64,000 bases of DNA from contig JABYQS010000029.1 of the NCBI GenBank assembly GCA_022592435.1, positions 186,001 through 250,000 of the forward strand. Reading direction: 5' to 3'. A program made the position numbers and the translations under genes. Source of the DNA: Cerioporus squamosus. Its lineage: Eukaryota > Basidiomycota > Agaricomycetes > Polyporales > Polyporaceae. Of the stretch, positions 57,786 to 64,000 are shown piece after piece (positions within the stretch are counted from its first letter, which is position 1; each line of letters begins with the position of its first letter). Under the pieces are notes generated by a model, which saw only the letters and a list, made by a program, of their open reading frames with translations, made no database searches and was not told the origin of the DNA.

Positions 57786-58475
57786 GGATGTTGTCTCTCG
57801 CCGACAACGACATGTGAGTTCCTCGCGTGTTGCTAATGTGGCGAGAGCTTGAGGAAGCGCATGATGAGGTCGAAGAGAGGCGATGTCTCTCGCGCACGGG
57901 AGGAGAGTTTGTTCCAACCGACAGGCTGGTCCGCGCGTGCCAGACAAGGTCCCGCGGGAAGGTGCGCGACGCGTTCGCTTCCCAACTGATGCATCCGTGC
58001 GGGATCTGAACGGTGCGTGCGGGCTGCACCGTGCGTTCTTCCGCTGGTGGGAAGTACCAGTGGGCTAAAAAGGAGGAGAAATCGAACGACATCGAGGTGA
58101 GCAGACCTGATAGTTATTGCGAAGTCGCGCTGAAATTCCCTGGACGAGGGTTCGCCGTTGTAGGCACCATATGGTACTCTCTGGAGCAATAATCATCAGA
58201 TTGCATTTGCGTCTGGAGAAACAGCGTGAACAGGGCGACCGCGTCGTTTCAATACCACAAGAATCCGTGGACACAAAAAGTATTTGGGCCGTCGGTCGGT
58301 CGAGCCGCCTGTGCAAGTGGGTGGTGAACCACGCTACCTGCGTCGGGAGTGCAAGCTGTGCATCTGTTGTTGTTTATATACGACGTGATCGCCGTCGCCG
58401 TGTCGCTCGGAAAGGCAAGTTGCGGACGTACATTGTTAGTGACCTTCTCATTCGCCACAGCCCATCTTGGGGCGC

Positions 58476-58668
58476 ATGCCAACCACCCTCGACCACATTA
58501 AACGCCACATCTCTTTAGTTTCCGACGCGCTGCGGTCTGCTAACCTTCAGCGGCAGGTTGCGGACCTCGGTTATCTGCTAGGAAGCTCGCCGGCGCGTTG
58601 AGCTCGACTCCGACCTGAACGCACTCATGTACGTCCCCGTTCTCAAGGACGTCAACTCGCATCTATGA
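58476..58668 (+). pseudogene. F-box-like gene relic, copy X
   Basis: From an ATG at 58476 the frame gives MPTTLDHIKRH, then DALRSANLQRQVADLGYLL. It continues one frame over as ARRVELDSDLNALMYVPVL, after which TGA follows. This resembles the coiled coil plus (L/V)YPVLxLPPE start of mushroom F-box-like proteins, but the F-box proper is destroyed. A diverged copy with other lesions is at 60935-61106. Confidence 0.45.
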
Positions 58669-59147
58669 CTGACTACCTGAGAGGTCCTCAATTTGCATCT
58701 GGTGAGTTGGGACCTCATGGCACTCGCGAATCGACAGCAAACTGACACTTGTGTTGTGGCATAGTAGAGGCGACTGCATCAAAGAGTCGCGATGTGGAAG
58801 ACGCGTTGGGGTGTCGGAGACGTCCAGCGCAGTGCTCCAGCATGTCGCCTGTATGGGGATGACTTATCGGTGATGCTAGTCCTTCGGCCATGTACACAGA
58901 ACTTCGCTGCCTCATTTCGTCTCCCGTTCAGCATCACCTTCTCGCGTGTCCGCCTCCGACCCGACCGCCGACGATAGCCAGAAGAGGCCCTCCGGTCCAT
59001 CCCTATGATCAATCTCCCGTTTCGCCTCCACAGCGGGTCGTCCGCCCAGTGCAGACGCGCCCACTGGTCAACGGTTGAAGACCGTGTAACCTAGCCAGCA
59101 CAAGGCGGGTCTGCGCGGCGGGTCCGTCACGGTCTCATCGTCCTCCT

Positions 59148-59450
59148 TCACCAATCCCTGTCCGGTTTTCCCCACCCGTCCGAATCATCCCCAGGTCGGT
59201 CCCAAGCATGCGGCACGTTGTCCAAGTCCACGCAGATAACTCGGTTTGGGCCCCTCGTCCCGCAGAGTCCCCAGGAGAATGACGTACGGGGGAGAGCAGG
59301 AGCGCAGCGCATGAAGTCCCGCACGCGCCGGGGAAGATCCTCTCGCAGCAGCGCGTTTCGCATGTAGCAGAACGCGTCCGGTCCGTGTGAGCCAGGAGAC
59401 TTGCACTCTTCGCCTCCGAATGGGTCGAGTGGCGGGTGTCGATCTTTCAA
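59148..59450 (-). pseudogene. C-terminal fragment of an F-box/LRR-family gene
   Basis: It carries the family C-terminal module: HPPLDPFGGEEC, LLREDLPRRVRDFM and ICVDLDNVPHAWDRPGDD, ending GKPDRDW. It is about 100 codons long and matches the last exons at 61677 and 15920. The body of the gene upstream (higher coordinates) is absent or unrecognisable. Inferred to be a truncated copy left by duplication. Confidence 0.7.
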
Positions 59451-60934
59451 GTGCTGAGAGGCGCGGCCATGAAGCTTTGAAGTTGCGGCCGTGCCACGCA
59501 GAACGGGCGTCTGCGTTGCCTCTTAGGAGGAGGCGCGGTGTCGACGTCACCGGCGTGACCCCGGCCGCTCTGAGTCTCTGACTCTCTTGTACATGACGCT
59601 TGTTCTGACACTCGCTATGCTGTCTTCACCTCTCTCAATACTCCTCACTGCAACTTCCGCACGCGTTGCGACTTGACTTAGCGGGCGCCGCGAACGGCTG
59701 GCCTCAACAATCTCTTTGCACGCATACCACCCGTCGGGGCGCAGCCAGCAGTACTCAGCTCGTCCACGAAGACTTACCGTCATGGCTGGAACGGCCTACC
59801 ACTTATGGTTCTCCCATGGACGAGGTGCGCCGTCTACCGCACAGCAGGCCGCCGAGTCTCCCCAAGCTCAGTATGTCGCTATCTGTTCTCACGGGCCATC
59901 AAGGCTTCCAGGATATCATTTGGTTTCTCGCGGGCTTCCAGGTGAGTCCATCGCGTCCTGCTGGTGTTCACGTTTTCGGTGTCGAACCCACGATCAGGAG
60001 CTGCGTGAAGTCGCGGGGAGCTGAGGTTTGTTCTGCGTGTGGTGGAGTCATGCACCTGCGAAAGCTTCATTATCCTAGTCCTGAGGCCGACGGCTCCGCC
60101 CCCTGTTCCTGGAGGTGTACGGCACATATGCATCCATAGTGGTTTCTGAGCCAATGATCTGTCTGGAACCTGAACAGTCCCCGTCGGACGCAGTTTGCGC
60201 TGTACGTTCTACCCAATTACGATATGTGGAGGAAGGGAGCAGGAGATGAGGACAGAAGAGCAAACCGATCTCGAGGTGAGCGGAAATAACATATATCGCG
60301 AAGCGTTGCTGATATCCCTTTCGACTCGTCCAGGTTCCATTGTTGCACATAGACACCCTAGCTATCTTTCAATACACTGTGGCTCCGTCGTATCCGCCGT
60401 CCCCCGGAGAGACAGAGAGAACAAGTCAACTGCGCGTCCATCCGCTGCCAGAAGACTCCGACCGCCCAAGCAAAGCGTTGCCCGGCGGTCGAATCGCCTG
60501 TTAGGACCGAATGGCGACTCGAAGCGACACTGTACACTGCAAATGCGGCGATCATGGCGAGAACCATCGCATCGACGACATGCATAGAGCTGCAGCCAAC
60601 GCACACGAGATTCCGTACCAACGCGGGCATGCGTCAGTAGACAAAGACCCAGCTGACTCCATCACCGCCCTCGAGCTCGCACAAACGGTTCGTCATCCCT
60701 CTTTCCTGTAACGCGCATCTGCACGCCCTGATACTAGCCCGCTGGTTTGCGCAGGCACAGCAAATGCTGATGCGTAGCAAGCTTGCTCTGACGCAGAAGC
60801 CGGGATGCAAGCTGTTGCTTTCCATACGAGAGGATCGCTGTCGCCGCGTTGTGTCTGTTGCCGGCCGGTAAGGCAAGTGGCGGACGTAACTCGCTGGTTT
60901 GCTTCTTTCACCACCACCAGATCACGAAGTGCAC

Positions 60935-61106
60935 GCCCTCGCTGTCGACGCGCTGCAGTTTTGCAAACCTACCGCGGCAGATAGCGGACCTCGGTCATCT
61001 GTCAGGAAGCTTGCGCCGGCGCGTCGAGCTCCGCTCAAAGGTGGACGCAACCATCTGTGAACTGGGAATTCCGGTCTTGGGGACGTCGACTCGCACCTGT
61101 GGATGG
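60935..61106 (+). pseudogene. F-box-like gene relic, copy Y
   Basis: The DNA aligns with copy X (GTCGACGCGCTGCAG and GATAGCGGACCTCGGTCATC). The frame reads RQIADLGHLSGSLRRRVEL and SKVDATICELGIPVL. Relative to X it has a one-base insertion upstream of RQIADLG, so the two copies carry different lesions. It lies in the duplicated block described in the findings. Confidence 0.45.
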
Positions 61107-61676
61107 TCAATATGACATACACGGCTGCTCGACGACTCGTCTGGCATGCAAGAGACGGGAGTACTGTGCTTGAGATGTGCTCATTTGGCGTCCTGGTAAG
61201 TCTTGATTTCGAGAACACTCGTGCATTGTCAATGACAGCAGGCTGACGTCTGTGATGTAGCATAGCTACGTTACGGAGTCGCGGCGCGGGCGACGCGTTG
61301 ACCGTGTCCGCAATACTTCGAAGGTCGTACCGTGCGGTAGCGGGCCCGCAGGCGGCAGGTGCGATGCTCCAGCATGTCGCTCGTTTGTCAGTGACTCATC
61401 GTTGCCAGTTCTTCGCTGGTGTACACGATTCGGATTCCAGATTATTCTCCCGTCACCATAACGTTCTCGCCTGTCCGCCGTCGTCCGCACCATCGTTGAC
61501 AGTCGAGAGAGCTCCTGTTGTCCTCCACAACATCACCCTTCCGTCTCTCCTCCACATCCTGCGCACCGCTCAACCTCGACGCTCCGACCAGACGCAGATG
61601 AGGAACACCGTACCCTAGCCGGCACGAAGCGTGTCTGCCGGCCGGTCCATCACGATCTCCCAGTCCTCAGGCTCCT

Positions 61677-63359
61677 TCACCAATCCCTGTCGGGTTTGCC
61701 CCACCCATCCGAATCATCCCCGGGCCTGTCCCACACATGCGGCACGTTGTCCATGTCCACGCAGATAACACGGTTCGGGCCCCTCGTGCAGCAGCGTCCC
61801 CAAGCGAGGGTCATACGGCGCAGGGCAGGACTAGAGCGCATGCATTCCCGCACGCGCTGGGGGAGATCCTCTCGCAGGAGCTCGTTCTGCATGTAGCAGA
61901 CCGCGTTCAGTTGGTATGAGCCGGGACGTTCACACTCTTCCCCTTCAAAGGGGTCGAGGGGTGGGTGTCGTATTTCCATATGCTGCGTGCGACTGTTCAC
62001 GCAGCGAAAGTCGAGGCGCAGAGAAGTTACATGCAAAGTGGATAGTGTTTGCTTGATATGGTCCTATAGGAGGGCCATCGTGCATCAACGGAACTATCTG
62101 ATCTCGAGATGATGTAGATGACTCACAAAGCACTCCCCAGGGTTGAACCGGTCGTCTACTACGTTAAGGCTTAACTCCAGTGTCTCCAACGCCTCAGCCC
62201 ATCCACTAGACGCAGGCGGTAGGATTGGGATGTATCCTCTTGTGCGGTAGGTCTTGGTTGCAAGATGGAGGAATGAGGGTCGCCAATCTGAGAGCACGAT
62301 GGACAACATGGCCAATTCTGTCGATCGCCTTCCCCCAGTGCTGAGAAGGTGCACCCTTGCCACAGGACACGAGAGCCCCGTCGCGTAGGCACCGATGATG
62401 GCACCCTTGAATGAATCCAGCATCGGCCAACTTTTGCCAGTGGCCTCCTGATCTCGCTCATTGGTGGTACGCCACTCCTGCGCCGGAATTCGAGTTTTGT
62501 TCACAATCCTCCCTCGCAAGATGTCCTCGTCGTGCTGATGACGCGTATGACTACTGTCCATTCCACCGAATTGAAGTTCGCGGAGATACGGCGCAGAGAC
62601 AATGAATGGCTTCATGTAAGGCATGAAGCTACTGTAGATGGGCAGCGTGAGCTTCTGGAGATGAGGATATTCGTATGTGCGGCCGGGCCTGACAATCAGA
62701 ATCAGTCCTCCATGCAATTCGAGTCGCTCGAGCGTGGTCCTGAATCGCGAACAGAGGAAGATGGGGTCATTTGCTCGGTTATACCGGACTCCAGACTGCT
62801 GTAGGTCGTGATTGGCAGGAAGACGGAGGCACAGCGAAACCAGAGGGGCTCAAGCATTTCGTAGTGCGGTCTCGAACGCCTGGTCGCCACCATTTCCGTT
62901 GATTGGACGGCCAAATCCGATTATGTAACTTCAAAACGCGCAGGGACGCGAGTGATGCTATCGCTGCAGGTATCCCGCTGAGAGCCAACGGCGATGAAGT
63001 TGTGTCCAACGAGTAATCTCGAGCTTGTAGAGGTTAGACAAGCCCCGGAGCATCTCGCACAAGAGCTCGATGTGACCGTCCTCCTCGAGTAAGTCAGAGC
63101 TGAGCACGAGGGCCTTCAGGAGAGGAAGTCGGGCGGGTTTGTCCGCAAGCATGAAGTGACAAAACGAACAGATTTCATCAACCAGATGCAGTTCCACTGT
63201 GCCAGAAAGCAAGTATTTGGTCCCTTCGAAGCGCATGCGCTTGCACGTCCGTGATATCGCGGCGATAGTGGAGATGCCTGCATCGTCGTCGTCCGCCACA
63301 AATCCCATGACGACGCACAGGATATCGGGATTCAGTTTGGTGAGTTCGATCTCTGACAT
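61677..63359 (-). pseudogene. F-box/LRR-family gene, full length but interrupted
   Basis: From ATG 63359 an F-box-like start (LTKLNPDILCVVMGF, ISRTCKRMRFEGTKYLL) leads into leucine-rich segments (LLKALVLSSDLLEEDG, SGIPAAIASLASLRVLKL, LERLELHGGLIL, ALETLELSLNVVDD). The last exon (62051-61677) carries LRREDLP-type sequence and CVDMDNVPHVWDRPGDD. The intron 62126-62052 sits at the same place as in the gene at 14.6-16.3 kb. The frame is broken near 63010 (a shift after LEITRW) and an in-frame TGA lies at 62852-62850. Unless unseen introns remove both, this is a pseudogene. Family members act as ubiquitin-ligase adaptors. Confidence 0.65.
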
Positions 63360-63756
63360 CGGGGCTTTCTATGTAGATGAAGATAAGTCTCTCGTAGGAC
63401 CATGCCTGAGATGGTCCCGAGAGCTCTGCTTACCACTTGCTATATCTGCTTCAAGACGATAAGTTGTACATGTTCAAAGGGGCTGCCTGCTAGGTTACAC
63501 GTTCATGAGGACAATCATCAGCACCGGAACCTGCGCCAAAATGCAATCGCAGACAGACCTGAGCTGTTTTGTGAACCTATGGGGAAGTCACTATCAGTTA
63601 TCGATAGATGGATCATACATATTGTGCACAGTTGTGTGAAAACGTTCAAAGCTTGATCCCACCCGCATGAGGTTGATCGACAGCTCCAGCCGGGCGAATG
63701 AACACTTTAAGTACATCTCAACGGACGATGTCATTAATGTCATTGTTCGCTTTATA

Positions 63757-64000
63757 CTACATACACAACACGACAACATCCACATGGGGATTTCCTGGCT
63801 GAAGTAGATGATGCACTTCTTCCAATACGAAAGGCTGCGTAGCTCGCCCGATGTCACTATCCAGCATTGCTTTCGGGCGGATCCTCACGGCCGTTGGCAG
63901 GCTATCACTAGCCGATGGCAGACGTTTCTGCGTAGGAATAGTCGAGCTGAATGGCTTCCCGCCAGTTAGAATAATTGTGAGCTTCGAGAGGCGAATCGAT
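63757..64000 (-). CDS. Partial LRR-like protein entering from the right edge
   Basis: The minus frame is open from the window edge to a TAG at 63757-63759. It reads RLSKLTIILTGGKPFSSTI and PFVLEEVHHLLQPGNPHVDV. A donor (GTATGT, exon end 63765) sits just before the stop, so this is probably an exon. A following piece (FARLELSINLMRVGSSFERF, 63604-63700) resembles the LETLELSLN segment of the neighbouring family. Possibly another F-box-family copy; exon joining is not resolved. Confidence 0.4.
   Translation of the reverse strand, partial: SIRLSKLTIILTGGKPFSSTIPTQKRLPSASDSLPTAVRIRPKAMLDSDIGRATQPFVLEEVHHLLQPGNPHVDVVVLCM

Overview
The window is GC-rich fungal nuclear DNA, almost certainly from a basidiomycete of the Agaricomycetes. 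The coding genes are cut by many short GT-AG introns, mostly 48-60 nt, often with a CTGAC- or CTGAT-like branch site. The protein families (DUF1996 plus WSC, DUF6699, F-box/LRR-like repeats, several MATA-type HMG-box factors, a Tad1-like LINE) are typical of mushroom genomes. There are no bacterial operons, CRISPR arrays or recognisable rRNA genes.

Layout. 1-6252 (minus): a non-LTR retrotransposon whose ORF2 (endonuclease plus the start of reverse transcriptase) runs off the left edge, with a gag-like ORF1 carrying a CCHC zinc knuckle. 7.8-8.9 kb: an orphan ORF and a 24-bp minisatellite. 10.6-13.3 kb (+): a secreted DUF1996 protein with three WSC domains. 14.6-16.3 kb (+): an F-box/LRR-like protein. 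18.5-20.3 kb (+): HMG-box factor 1. 20.85-21.39 kb: a perfect 267-bp tandem duplication. 21.4-22.4 kb (minus): a metallophosphoesterase. 24.1-25.5 kb (+): myo-inositol oxygenase. 26.1-29.1 kb (+): arginyl-tRNA synthetase with a 1-kb first intron that holds a foldback element. 29.3-31.7 kb (minus): a secreted alpha/beta-hydrolase-like protein whose nucleophile is replaced. 32.4-32.6 kb: a short-chain dehydrogenase relic. 33.0-35.0 kb (minus): a two-thioredoxin-domain ER protein disulfide isomerase ending in RDEL. 35-41 kb: mostly non-coding or decayed. 41.0-42.9 kb (minus): HMG-box factor 2. 43-45.9 kb: no gene seen. 45.9-48.0 kb (minus): a DUF6699 protein. 48.9-50.0 kb (minus): an endonuclease III-type DNA glycosylase. 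50-54.2 kb: no convincing gene. 54.5-56.3 kb (+): HMG-box factor 3. 57.1-57.8 kb (minus): a small basic protein of unknown function. 58.4-64 kb: broken F-box-family genes and a diverged segmental duplication.

How the genes work together. Housekeeping genes (ArgRS, PDI, MIOX, endonuclease III, phosphoesterase) alternate with fast-evolving material. The most distinctive pattern is three related HMG-box transcription factors within about 38 kb. No homeodomain or pheromone-receptor gene is visible, so this cannot be called a mating-type locus. Exon structures were assembled by hand from splice consensus and reading phase. Where the phases close exactly over many exons (DUF1996-WSC, MIOX, ArgRS, hydrolase, PDI, the HMG genes, the 177-aa gene) the models are strong. 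Elsewhere the limits are stated in the entry.
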